Below, piece by piece: positions 22,746 through 31,139 of a stretch of DNA of 64,000 nucleotides. Under the pieces are notes generated by a model. That model was not told the origin of the DNA and did no database searches. It saw nothing but the letters and a program-made list of their open reading frames with translations. A program made the position numbers and the translations under genes. This stretch comes from Desulforamulus aeronauticus DSM 10349 (GTDB lineage Bacteria; Bacillota; Desulfotomaculia; Desulfotomaculales; Desulfotomaculaceae), in assembly GCF_900142375.1 (NCBI RefSeq), contig NZ_FRAR01000013.1, positions 1-64,000 on the forward strand, in the 5' to 3' direction. The stretch's first letter is position 1, and the number at the start of each line of letters is the position of its first letter.

Positions 22746-24515
22746 ATGCCCCAGAATAAGGTGGTGATATCTATAAGCCAAAATATAGAAATATTCAACA
22801 CAGAAGATAACCGTAAACTCCTATACCAGTACCTAATCAAATATTATCAGTCAGAAAAATCCTTTACCCTAGATAAAGCTAAGAAAATGGCTCAAAAGCT
22901 ATTTCATGAATATAAAGATAATCTATTTGGTGATAAATCCTTGTCCTGGTGGTTAGGCAGCAAATCTATAGAATATTTCTGCCTTTATTATCTTCAAGAC
23001 ACATTCATTCCTAAACTAGATAATACTGCTAGAAAATTAGCCCCTGTTCATTACGATATCTGGAATGAATTAGAATCAATGTTCATTAAAGATAATTCAG
23101 ATAAACTTCTTTTAGTTTTGCCAAGGGGAGCAGCAAAGACAACTGTATGTGATTTTGCTCTTACTACTTGGTGTCATTGCTATAAGGTTTCAATATATAC
23201 TCTTGTGGCAGGAAAAGTAGAACAAGATGCTATAGAATTTATTAGGGAAATAAGGAGAGCATTTGAAGAGAATCCATATATAATAAACACTTTTGGTAAG
23301 CTAATTGATTCTCGTAAATATACAGCTAATAAACTAGAACTGGAATTAGTTAACGAAACTAAAATACAGGCCATAAGCAGTGTGAGCAGTTTACGTGGTA
23401 AAAAATTTAATGGTCACAGGCCATCACTTATTATTGCTGATGATTATCAGGGTAAATCAGACGTTATTACCCAAGAAGCAAGGGATAAAAAATATAATAC
23501 CTGGGTTCAGGATTCGCAATATGCTGGAGATAAAGCAGTATTTCGAGATGGTAATAAAGTTAAAATGGCTACTAAATTCATTGTCTTAGGGACTATTTTA
23601 CATAGAGATTGTTTCATGTCCCGATTGCTTAAGGATAAATCCTATAAATACATAGTACATAAAGCGGTTTTGGTTGATGATGTAGATGAATTGTATAACT
23701 CTGGACTTTGGGAAGAATTTAAAAAAATATATTTTAATAGCCAATTAAATGATCCAATTGCCGAAGCTAAAGAATTCTATTTCCAGCATGAAGGAGAAAT
23801 GCAATATCCTGTTTTATGGAAGGATAAATGGGATTGCTTAGAACTAGCTATAGACTATTACTCTAATCCTCAAGCCTTTAAACAGGAATTACAAAATGAT
23901 GCTTCTAAAATTGGTGAAAAAGCTTTCCATCAAGCAACAACTAAATCCGCTGAAGAAATTGAATCTCAGTCCTTTGAAAAGACCATTCTTTGCTGTGATC
24001 CAGCAGTTGAAACAAAATCAAATAATGACTTTACTGCTCTATTAGTTGGCAGTAAAACCAGCAACAATTTTAGATGGGTAAGAAAAGGTATTATTGAGCG
24101 GTATACTTTTGACGAGTATATTGATAAAGTCATAAAACTATTAAAGGAATACGAAAATATTAAAGCAATTTGGATTGAAAAAAATACCTTTAATGGTACA
24201 GATAAAAGGGAAATTGAGAAGAGAATTAATGAGGATAAATCTTTAAAATCTCGTAATATCCAAATTATAAATGAGCGTCAAAATAAAAATAAAGAAGCAA
24301 AAATTAGAGCCATATCCGGCAAAGTGGATAGTGGCTTTATTATTTTTAATGAAGAAGATACAGGGTTTATTAACCAGGTGCTTGATTATGAGGGGGAAGG
24401 GTATTCCCTTCACGATGATGCTCCTGATGTGCTTGCCGAATTTGACAGGCTTATTGATGAAATTAATATAATTCAATTTGCTACTGCATTTGATAAAACG
24501 AAATTAGGATTGTAG
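22746..24515 (+). CDS. terL: Phage terminase large subunit
   Basis: The 589-residue motor protein has the ATPase P-loop LPRGAAKTT (about 125-133), Walker B LIIADD (about 228-233) and the RNase H-like nuclease with CCDPAVETKSNNDF (D418) and a later DDAPDVLAEF. It packages DNA into the procapsid through the portal. Start is uncertain: the frame is open from TTG 22710, but that crosses a terminator. ATG 22746 has no ribosome site, and AAGGTGG at about 22761 would instead suit a start near an ATA codon at about 22774. It is followed by the portal gene. Confidence 0.9.
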   Translation: MPQNKVVISISQNIEIFNTEDNRKLLYQYLIKYYQSEKSFTLDKAKKMAQKLFHEYKDNLFGDKSLSWWLGSKSIEYFCLYYLQDTFIPKLDNTARKLAPVHYDIWNELESMFIKDNSDKLLLVLPRGAAKTTVCDFALTTWCHCYKVSIYTLVAGKVEQDAIEFIREIRRAFEENPYIINTFGKLIDSRKYTANKLELELVNETKIQAISSVSSLRGKKFNGHRPSLIIADDYQGKSDVITQEARDKKYNTWVQDSQYAGDKAVFRDGNKVKMATKFIVLGTILHRDCFMSRLLKDKSYKYIVHKAVLVDDVDELYNSGLWEEFKKIYFNSQLNDPIAEAKEFYFQHEGEMQYPVLWKDKWDCLELAIDYYSNPQAFKQELQNDASKIGEKAFHQATTKSAEEIESQSFEKTILCCDPAVETKSNNDFTALLVGSKTSNNFRWVRKGIIERYTFDEYIDKVIKLLKEYENIKAIWIEKNTFNGTDKREIEKRINEDKSLKSRNIQIINERQNKNKEAKIRAISGKVDSGFIIFNEEDTGFINQVLDYEGEGYSLHDDAPDVLAEFDRLIDEINIIQFATAFDKTKLGL

Positions 24516-24523
24516 GTGATAAA

Positions 24524-25792
24524 TTGGAACAATTAACACATGAACAATTAATACAGAAATGTATTGAAGATTATAGAATGCAATTACCACTATTTAAGAA
24601 AATGGAGAATTACTATAAAGGTGATACTGATGCAATGGTTGGTTATCAGATTATCAAGAGTAGGGCAAATAATAAAGTCCAAAATAACTTCATTAAGAAA
24701 TTCATTAAGGAAGAAATGTCCTATGCTGTTGGTAATAAAATAACCTATATTAGTCGTTCATCTAATGAAGATATTATCAAACAAATAACCGATAATGCAG
24801 CACATTGGTCAGAATTACATGAGCAAAATCTAATGAAAAATATGCTTAAATTTGGGTTTTGCTATGAATTATATTACCTTAATGAAGGAAGATTCTGTGC
24901 TAGAGTGCTAACCCCTTTGAATGCCTATGGGTTGTTTGATGAGAATAATAATCCAGTATTGTTCATGCACTTCTTTTATAAAAAGTTTGATGATAAAGAA
25001 TATATGGACTTATATCTGCCAGATAGAATTGTACATTATGCCGATAATGTCATTATTGGTGAGACTCTAAATAATATTAATTGGGGTGGAGTTCCTGTCT
25101 CGTTATGTGCAATATCCGAGGAAATGGAACATGACACTTTATATAAGGATTTAAAGGGCTTACAAGATGCATTTGAGATTAATTTATCTGATATTTCTAA
25201 TGAAATTTCTGATTTTAGGAATGCATATTTAATTCTTTTAGGTTGTGATATGGAGCGTGAAGAATTAGAAAAAGCAAAATTACAAGGTGCTTTTAAACTT
25301 CCTAATGGAGATAAAATTGATGTTAAATGGCTTATAAAGAATATCAATGATTCATTCGTTCAGAATACCTTAACCACAATAAAAGAAAATATCTATGAAT
25401 TAAGCTCACATATCAATTCTAATGAGAAACTTCAGTCTAACACAAGCTCATTAGCATTAAGAACACGTTTAATTTCGCTAGAGCAGCGGGTAAAACTAAA
25501 CTGTAATGCTATGGCTGATTGTATTAAGAATAGACTGAAGTACTTATTTAGATATGTAAGTATTAAAACTGGAAAACAGTTTGATTATACTGATATTAAA
25601 GCCAAGTTTACCATGATGATACCCCATGATGATTTTATGACAGCCCAAATTATAAATCAAGCGGGAGATAAAATATCTACTAGAACTGGTATTGCTCAGT
25701 TTAGCTTTATAGATAATGTAGATGAAGAAATGAAAAGGCTTAAAGATGAAAGAGATATGATAGATTTAGATAGAGTTGATTTAGATGAATAA
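24524..25792 (+). CDS. Phage portal protein (SPP1 gp6-like)
   Basis: The 422-residue product follows TerL by 8 bases, with AGGTGAT before TTG 24524. Portal signatures include an N-terminal MENYYKGD, the KSRANNKVQNNFIKKFIKEE stretch (K-x-x-x-N...I-V-D-x-x-x-S-Y in the family), VGNKITY, and a long C-terminal helix ending in acidic residues. Twelve copies form the channel at the capsid vertex. It overlaps the minor head gene by 8 bases. Confidence 0.88.
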   Translation: MEQLTHEQLIQKCIEDYRMQLPLFKKMENYYKGDTDAMVGYQIIKSRANNKVQNNFIKKFIKEEMSYAVGNKITYISRSSNEDIIKQITDNAAHWSELHEQNLMKNMLKFGFCYELYYLNEGRFCARVLTPLNAYGLFDENNNPVLFMHFFYKKFDDKEYMDLYLPDRIVHYADNVIIGETLNNINWGGVPVSLCAISEEMEHDTLYKDLKGLQDAFEINLSDISNEISDFRNAYLILLGCDMEREELEKAKLQGAFKLPNGDKIDVKWLIKNINDSFVQNTLTTIKENIYELSSHINSNEKLQSNTSSLALRTRLISLEQRVKLNCNAMADCIKNRLKYLFRYVSIKTGKQFDYTDIKAKFTMMIPHDDFMTAQIINQAGDKISTRTGIAQFSFIDNVDEEMKRLKDERDMIDLDRVDLDE

Positions 25793-26675
25793 ACAGTTTG
25801 AACAAGAAATAATTAGAATCAAAGAAGACATGGAAAGATTAGTTGATAAAGATATGAAACCAATCTTAGAAGCTTATAAAAGAGCCTTAAATGATGTTAG
25901 AGAAGATATTGCAAAACTATATGTAAAGTATGCAGTTGATGGTGCTTTGAGCGTATCTAAGCAACAAAGATATACGATATTAAAGCAATTGGAGAATAAA
26001 TTACTCCAGCATGCAAAAGAAATTGGGTATATTGACTTAGGCCACACTACAAAAATATTAGAGGATGTTTTTAGTGAAAGTTACTATCAAACGGCCTTTG
26101 TTATTGATAAAGGTATTGAAACTGCTATAAATTTTGCTATTTTAAAGCCTGAGTTTGTTAAAGCTGCTATAGAAATGCCTATAGAAGAAAAGATGTTTAG
26201 TGATAGGATATGGGATAACAAATCTAAATTAGTTCAAAGGGTTAGAAAATCAGTTGAGAAAGCAATGATTCAAGGTACTTCTATTGATAAACTAGCCAGG
26301 GACATTAAGAAAGAATTTGGTTCTAGTGCCTATGAGAGTAAAAGGCTAATTCATACCGAAGTAGCCCGTTGCCAATCTCAAGCACAAAATCAAATCTATA
26401 AAGATTCAGGTTTAGTTAAAAAAGTTATGTGGTCTGCCACACTAGATAAACTTACTAATCCAGAAGATGCAGTGTTAGACGGTAAGATGTGGGATATTGA
26501 TGAAGAACATCCTTCCCCTCCATTACATCCAAATTGCCGTTGTTGTCTCATACCCGTAGTCCCTGGTTGGACTCCAACAAAAAGACGGGAAAATATCAAA
26601 GATAGCTCAGGCAAAAAGCCAATTATTGATTATCAGGATTATAATTCATGGAAACAATCAAAAAATATTAGTTAA
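25785..26675 (+). CDS. Minor head protein (SPP1 gp7/Mu F family)
   Basis: The 296-residue product ends in the Phage_Mu_F motif: RLIHTEVARCQSQAQNQIYK, then VMWSATLD, and the conserved DEEHPSPPLHPNCRCCLIP (H-P-N-C-R-C). The family acts in capsid assembly and DNA delivery next to the portal. It overlaps the portal gene by 8 bases, showing translational coupling. Confidence 0.9.
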   Translation: MNKQFEQEIIRIKEDMERLVDKDMKPILEAYKRALNDVREDIAKLYVKYAVDGALSVSKQQRYTILKQLENKLLQHAKEIGYIDLGHTTKILEDVFSESYYQTAFVIDKGIETAINFAILKPEFVKAAIEMPIEEKMFSDRIWDNKSKLVQRVRKSVEKAMIQGTSIDKLARDIKKEFGSSAYESKRLIHTEVARCQSQAQNQIYKDSGLVKKVMWSATLDKLTNPEDAVLDGKMWDIDEEHPSPPLHPNCRCCLIPVVPGWTPTKRRENIKDSSGKKPIIDYQDYNSWKQSKNIS

Positions 26676-26777
26676 TTAGGCCATTTCAACTTAATTGTTG
26701 GGGTGGTCTTTTTATATTTATAATAAAAAATTGCACTTGTAGGCATTGGACTATGAGGGCAGAAGGAGAGATTAAAT

Positions 26778-27344
26778 ATGGATTTACAAGAAATTAAGGC
26801 TTATTTTCAAACAAATAAGGACAATGAGGACATTAAAAACTACCTTTCGGAGCTTTCTAAAGTTACGACTGAGGGAGTAGATCAGTTTGTTGCCACTGAA
26901 GAAGGTAAAAAATGGCTAGGTAAACACAATGATTCATTCTTTACTAGGGGTCTAGAATCCTGGAAGAAAAATAACTTGGAGAAATTGATTTTTGATGAAG
27001 TTGCCAAGGCTAATCCACAAGAAACACCTGAACAAAAGAAGATTCGAGAACTTGAAGAAAGATTGAATCAGAAAGAGGCACAAGAGAAAAGGCAATCCCT
27101 GTTAAATAAAAGTTTACTAATTGCCGATCAAAAGAAATTACCAAAAGATATTCTTGAATTCTTTCTTGGAGATTCGGAAGAGTCTACAATTAAGAATCTT
27201 GACTCTTTAGAGGGTGTGTTCTCGAAACATGTTGAAGCACTGGTAAATGAAAGAATGAACAATGGAAACTATACCCCTCCCAATGATGCTAAAGGTAATG
27301 ATATTAAAACAATACAAGAGACATTTAGAAGTAATCTAGGTTAA
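26778..27344 (+). CDS. Scaffold protein (GP20/DUF4355-like)
   Basis: The 188-residue product is highly charged and helical (EQKKIRELEERLNQKEAQEK), with a flexible C terminus, and lies directly before the capsid gene, the standard place for a scaffold. The opening (LQEIKAYFQTNKDNED) matches DUF4355-type minor structural GP20 proteins. It would template procapsid assembly and leave before packaging. ATG 26778 follows AGAAGGAGAG. Confidence 0.82.
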   Translation: MDLQEIKAYFQTNKDNEDIKNYLSELSKVTTEGVDQFVATEEGKKWLGKHNDSFFTRGLESWKKNNLEKLIFDEVAKANPQETPEQKKIRELEERLNQKEAQEKRQSLLNKSLLIADQKKLPKDILEFFLGDSEESTIKNLDSLEGVFSKHVEALVNERMNNGNYTPPNDAKGNDIKTIQETFRSNLG

Positions 27345-27423
27345 TTAAATTTGTCTTTTCGGGCTTAGACGTTAAGGAAAGCACTAAATAATATTAAAAT
27401 TTGAAAGGATATGGTGGTTTAAT

Positions 27424-28347
27424 ATGGCTAATACATTAGAATATGCAAAGATTTTTCAGACTGAGTTAGATGCTCAAATGGTAGCGGGTGCTACTTCTGG
27501 TTGGATGGAATTAAATGATAATCAAGTTAAATATAATGGTGGTAATGAGGTTAAAATCCCTTCTGTTGTAATGGATGGACTTGCAGATTATGACCGTGAT
27601 GCAGGATTTACTAAGGGGTCTGTAACTCTGTCTTATCAAACTCATCAACTAACTCAGGATAGAGGTAGAACTTTCTCTCTTGATGCAATGGATATAGATG
27701 AGACTAATTTTGTGGCAACGGCTGGAATGGTTCTAGGAGAATTCCAAAGAACCAAAGTAATTCCTGAAGTGGATGCCTATCGGTATAGCAAAATTGCTTC
27801 TCTTGCAATTGCTGGAAGTAAGGCCAGTGGTGGTTACACTGCTGCAACAAATGATATTTTAGCGAAATTGGTTGCTGATATCTACCAGGTTTATGATGCT
27901 GTAGGTGAAGGTGTACCCCTTGTTATTACCATGAATATGGGTATCGCTGCAATGCTGGATACTGCTGATAAGCTAGAAAAGAAATTAGATGTAATGGACT
28001 TTACTCAAGGTAATGTATCGCTTAAACTAAAATCTATTGACGGTATTCCTATTATTAAAGTACCTTCTACAAGGATGAAAACTGCTTATGTATTTAATGA
28101 CGGTGCAACTGCCGGACAGGAAGCGGGTGGATTTGTTGCCGATGGTACAGCAAAAGATATTAACTGGATTATTTCTGCTAGAAATAGTGTAATTGCTATC
28201 TCCAAGACTGATAATCCTAGAATCTTTGATCCGCAGACAAACCAACAGGCCGATGCATGGAAAGTTGATTACAGAAAATATCATGATCTTTGGATTCCTA
28301 CTAATAAACTTACTGGCGTATTTGTTAACGTAAAACAGGCTCTATAG
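27424..28347 (+). CDS. Major capsid protein
   Basis: The 307-residue product has the start and core of HK97-fold phage coat proteins: LEYAKIFQTELDAQMVAGAT, then EVKIPSVVMDGLADYDRDAG and FSLDAMDIDETNF, with C-terminal WIISARNSVIAISKTDN. There is no N-terminal delta or protease domain, consistent with a separate scaffold. It is preceded by GAAAGGATATGG and followed by connector genes. Confidence 0.88.
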   Translation: MANTLEYAKIFQTELDAQMVAGATSGWMELNDNQVKYNGGNEVKIPSVVMDGLADYDRDAGFTKGSVTLSYQTHQLTQDRGRTFSLDAMDIDETNFVATAGMVLGEFQRTKVIPEVDAYRYSKIASLAIAGSKASGGYTAATNDILAKLVADIYQVYDAVGEGVPLVITMNMGIAAMLDTADKLEKKLDVMDFTQGNVSLKLKSIDGIPIIKVPSTRMKTAYVFNDGATAGQEAGGFVADGTAKDINWIISARNSVIAISKTDNPRIFDPQTNQQADAWKVDYRKYHDLWIPTNKLTGVFVNVKQAL

Positions 28348-28360
28348 GAGGCTGTTTTTT

Positions 28361-28597
28361 ATGTTTACATTACAAAAATTAAATGTAGTTAAGGTAGTTG
28401 ATTCTGAAATTAAAAGAGATAGGTTGATGAAGATGGGATTTGTAGAAATACAAGTCCCTCAATCATCTTCCGGTGATGCAGATTATAAATCTATGGACTA
28501 TAAAGATTTAAAGGCATTAGCGACTGAAAAAGGTATTAATACTTACAAAATGAAGAAAGAAGACATAGTTGAAGCTCTGGTACAACTGGAGGAATAG
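28361..28597 (+). CDS. Small SAP/HeH-like protein of the head module
   Basis: The 78-residue product ends with a helix-extended loop-helix (DYKDLKALATEKGINTYKMK then KEDIVEALVQLEE), like Rho-N/HeH/SAP domains that bind nucleic acid. Phages often carry such a gene between capsid and head-tail connector. ATG 28361 is 13 bases past the capsid stop, with TAGGAGG overlapping that stop. Confidence 0.7.
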   Translation: MFTLQKLNVVKVVDSEIKRDRLMKMGFVEIQVPQSSSGDADYKSMDYKDLKALATEKGINTYKMKKEDIVEALVQLEE

Positions 28598-28600
28598 AAT

Positions 28601-28900
28601 ATGCTTGATTTAATAAAAGAATTATTAGGAATTGATTTGCTAGATACCTCTAAGGATAATATTTTAAATCATTATCTGAATAAATCACAAAATGCTATAA
28701 AATCATACTGCAATATTGATTTAATACCTGAATCACTTAATGGCCTTGTGGTTGATTTAGCTATTTTCTTTTATAAGAATAGGGACTCACAAGGGGTTAT
28801 ACAACAATCCCAAGGAAGTAGAAGCAAAACCATTGTAGATGGTATTCCAGAATCAATAAAATCCTGCTTACCTTTACCTAAAATTAAGGTGGTGGGGTAG
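28601..28900 (+). CDS. Head-tail connector protein (gp6/gp15-like)
   Basis: The 99-residue all-helical product (YLNKSQNAIKSYCNIDLIPE, then LVVDLAIFFYKNR) has the pattern of DNA-packaging adaptor proteins such as HK97 gp6 and SPP1 gp15. It would dock under the portal. It is preceded by CTGGAGG and abuts the next gene. Confidence 0.78.
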   Translation: MLDLIKELLGIDLLDTSKDNILNHYLNKSQNAIKSYCNIDLIPESLNGLVVDLAIFFYKNRDSQGVIQQSQGSRSKTIVDGIPESIKSCLPLPKIKVVG

Positions 28901-29206
28901 ATGTTTTATAATAAAAGCCTTAGTTTGTTGACCATTAGTGAAGGTACTGTTGATGATTTGGGAATTTATCATGTTGGAATAGAAACAGTATTAAAAACTA
29001 TTCCTTGTGATATTCAGCCATATTCTAGTGAATTACTTTATCGTGATTATGGGTTTCGGGAGCAGGTTACAAAAAGAGTTTTTTGTAATTTGGATTCTGA
29101 TATTAAAAATGGTTCAATAGTCATAGATGAAGCCGGACAAAGATATATGGTGAAAAAGATTATTGAATGGGATGATTACATGGATGTGATGTTATATGAT
29201 AAATAG
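28901..29206 (+). CDS. Head closure protein (SPP1 gp16-like)
   Basis: The 101-residue beta-rich product (IETVLKTIPCDIQPYSSELL, then RYMVKKIIEWDDYMDVML) has the size, position and strand pattern of phage head-closure or stopper proteins. It overlaps the next gene by 11 bases. Confidence 0.72.
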   Translation: MFYNKSLSLLTISEGTVDDLGIYHVGIETVLKTIPCDIQPYSSELLYRDYGFREQVTKRVFCNLDSDIKNGSIVIDEAGQRYMVKKIIEWDDYMDVMLYDK

Positions 29207-29498
29207 TCTGTTTATAAGAGTAATTCAAGATGTTGCCCAAAGAAGGGAAAGGGCAGTACAAGAAGTTTGTTTGATTGTTGAAGCAGATGCAAAACTTAAT
29301 TGCCCTGTAGAAACTGGTACACTTCGAAGGTCAATTACTCATGCGGTTGAAAGTGACGAAAATAAAACTGTTGGAAGTGTTGGCTCTAATGTTGAGTATG
29401 CATATTGGGCAGAAAGACATACCCCTTATCTTGAGACAGCAGTAGATCAAAACCAACAAATAATTATTAATAAAATTAGAGAGGTTTTGACTCCATGA
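29196..29498 (+). CDS. HK97 gp10-family tail completion protein
   Basis: The 100-residue product carries DAKLNCPVETGTLRRSITHA and VEYAYWAERHTPYLETAVD, the P-V-x-T-G-x-L-R-x-S and Y-A-x-x-x-E...P-Y-L signatures of the gp10 family. It acts at the head-tail interface. It overlaps neighbours at both ends. Confidence 0.88.
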   Translation: MINSLFIRVIQDVAQRRERAVQEVCLIVEADAKLNCPVETGTLRRSITHAVESDENKTVGSVGSNVEYAYWAERHTPYLETAVDQNQQIIINKIREVLTP

Positions 29499-29872
29499 AA
29501 GTTATTAGAAGTTATTTACTACAGGATTTACAGTTAAAATCCTTACTGGATAATCGTGATTCTATCTACTTGGTGGAGAAGCCCACAGAAAAGAAAGATG
29601 ATACATATATAGTCTATTTTTTTAAACCTATCACTGGTGGATTCGTAAAGGATTATCAATTTGAATTTCGATTGATAAGCAAGGATTTGCATAAACTCAT
29701 TGCAATTCAGAGCAGGTTAATCAATTTATTAGATGACCCTAGAGGGGAAAAGATTATAAAAAATAGTGAAACTGTCATTAGGAGTACAAAACTACTTAAT
29801 GGTGGTGGACAGGTTAAGAATGAAAATACAGGCAACTATGAAATGGTTGTCTATTTTTTATGCCAAATTTAA
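29495..29872 (+). CDS. Tail terminator-like protein
   Basis: The 125-residue product (YLLQDLQLKSLLDNRDSIYL, then FEFRLISKDLHKLIAIQSRL) lies between gp10 and the tail tube gene. Its alpha/beta pattern resembles the gpU/SPP1 gp17-type tail terminators that cap the tail tube. The assignment relies on position as much as sequence. Confidence 0.68.
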   Translation: MKVIRSYLLQDLQLKSLLDNRDSIYLVEKPTEKKDDTYIVYFFKPITGGFVKDYQFEFRLISKDLHKLIAIQSRLINLLDDPRGEKIIKNSETVIRSTKLLNGGGQVKNENTGNYEMVVYFLCQI

Positions 29873-29893
29873 AAAGAAAGAAGGTTATATAAT

Positions 29894-30448
29894 ATGGCTT
29901 TAGATTATCAAGTATCTGACCCTATTGTCTTAGGAAGCGGGGAACTTTACCTGGGAGTAGTAGCAAACCCTGAAACTGCTGATGAAGCAACAATTGAAGC
30001 AGCATTAAAAAATATTGGTGCTATTGAAAGCGGTGCATCATTAGAGTATAAACCATCAATTCAAGAGATTGGTAGTGCGAATAGAGGCACAATTATGAGA
30101 TTTGTTACAAAAGAAGAGGTTACATTTGACTGTGGAATCCTCACATGGAAAGTTGATAATCTGGCACTACTTGCACCTGCTGCTGTAACAACTGATGCTG
30201 CCACAAAGACTAAAATTGTTAAAATTGGGGGAAGAGGGATGCTACCCGTGAATTATTTGCGCTTTATCCACACTAAGAAGGATGGAAGCGGGACAATTAC
30301 AGTCAATATCTTAAAAGCTCAAAATACAAATGGTTTCAGTTTTGCATTTGATAAAGAGAAACCTCTATCGGTGGGTTATCAATTTAGTGCATTGGCTACT
30401 AATGATGGAACGTTAGTTGAGATTGTTGAGACATTTCAAGAAATATAA
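29894..30448 (+). CDS. Major tail tube protein
   Basis: The 184-residue beta-rich product (ALDYQVSDPIVLGSGELYLG, then EYKPSIQEIGSANRG) matches the opening of siphovirus tail tube proteins. It lies just before the tail chaperone pair, which is the invariant order. It polymerises into the non-contractile tail. Confidence 0.85.
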   Translation: MALDYQVSDPIVLGSGELYLGVVANPETADEATIEAALKNIGAIESGASLEYKPSIQEIGSANRGTIMRFVTKEEVTFDCGILTWKVDNLALLAPAAVTTDAATKTKIVKIGGRGMLPVNYLRFIHTKKDGSGTITVNILKAQNTNGFSFAFDKEKPLSVGYQFSALATNDGTLVEIVETFQEI

Positions 30449-30470
30449 ATAAAGGAGATATGATATAAAA

Positions 30471-30830
30471 ATGAGTAAAATTATTGATCTATCAGTGTTA
30501 CTTAGAGAACCTTTGATTTTTAGAGATATTAAAGGTGAAGAGTATGTTATTCCTGGTGAAATCGACTTGGATTTTATGCTGAAACTAAACGCATATCAAC
30601 AAAAGATTACGAAGGTTGAGAAAGAAGAGGACTCAATTAACTTAGGTAGAAAAATGATGATTGATATTTTGTCTTTGGATAAATCTAAAAACATTACGAT
30701 GGATTTAATAAAGGAAAGATTTAATGATATCCGGCATATGAAAATCATCCTTGAACAGACCATGTTATTCATTAATGAGATTGTAAAAGACCCAAACTTC
30801 AATTCCCTAGAATCTACCAACAAGGAGTAG
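30471..30830 (+). CDS. Tail assembly chaperone, short form (gpG-like)
   Basis: The 119-residue helical product sits between the tail tube and tape measure, the fixed location of chaperone G. Near its end the codons GAC CCA AAC contain the heptamer C CCA AAC (30791-30797), a canonical -1 slippery sequence in the correct frame. Slippage yields the longer G-T fusion with the 30863 frame. ATG 30471 follows AAAGGAGAT. Confidence 0.85.
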   Translation: MSKIIDLSVLLREPLIFRDIKGEEYVIPGEIDLDFMLKLNAYQQKITKVEKEEDSINLGRKMMIDILSLDKSKNITMDLIKERFNDIRHMKIILEQTMLFINEIVKDPNFNSLESTNKE

Positions 30831-31087
30831 GTGAAGGTTCTGGGGGTTTTGATAATTTTGAAATGATGGAGAATATTGCTTATCTTATGTCAAAAAGCAA
30901 GATGAGTTATTTTGAGATTATGAAACTGCCTTATGCAGTTTTTCTTTCGTTATTGAAGCATTTTCGTTTATTTGATCTTCAATCAACTTCTGAAGGTAGG
31001 GAGCTATTAGCGAAATCTAAGAGGTTGTATGAGACTGAACCAGATTTAGATAAATTAAGGAATTCGGGATTCTATCAAAAAGGGTAG
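30471..31087 (+). CDS. Tail assembly chaperone G-T fusion via -1 frameshift
   Basis: A join of 30471-30797 with the -1 frame from 30797 to 31087 gives about 205 residues. After the slip the frame reads LQFPRIYQQGVGEGSGGFDN and runs without stops into MMENIAYLMSKSKMSYFEIM. The downstream frame (also callable alone from 30863 as 74 residues) has no ribosome site, so frameshifting is its likely mode of expression. The fusion is expected to wrap the tape measure during tail assembly. Confidence 0.82.
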
Positions 31088-31139
31088 TAAGTTTATTGGC
31101 TTATTATCCTTTTTTTATTTGCAAAGGAGGTGAAAAATT

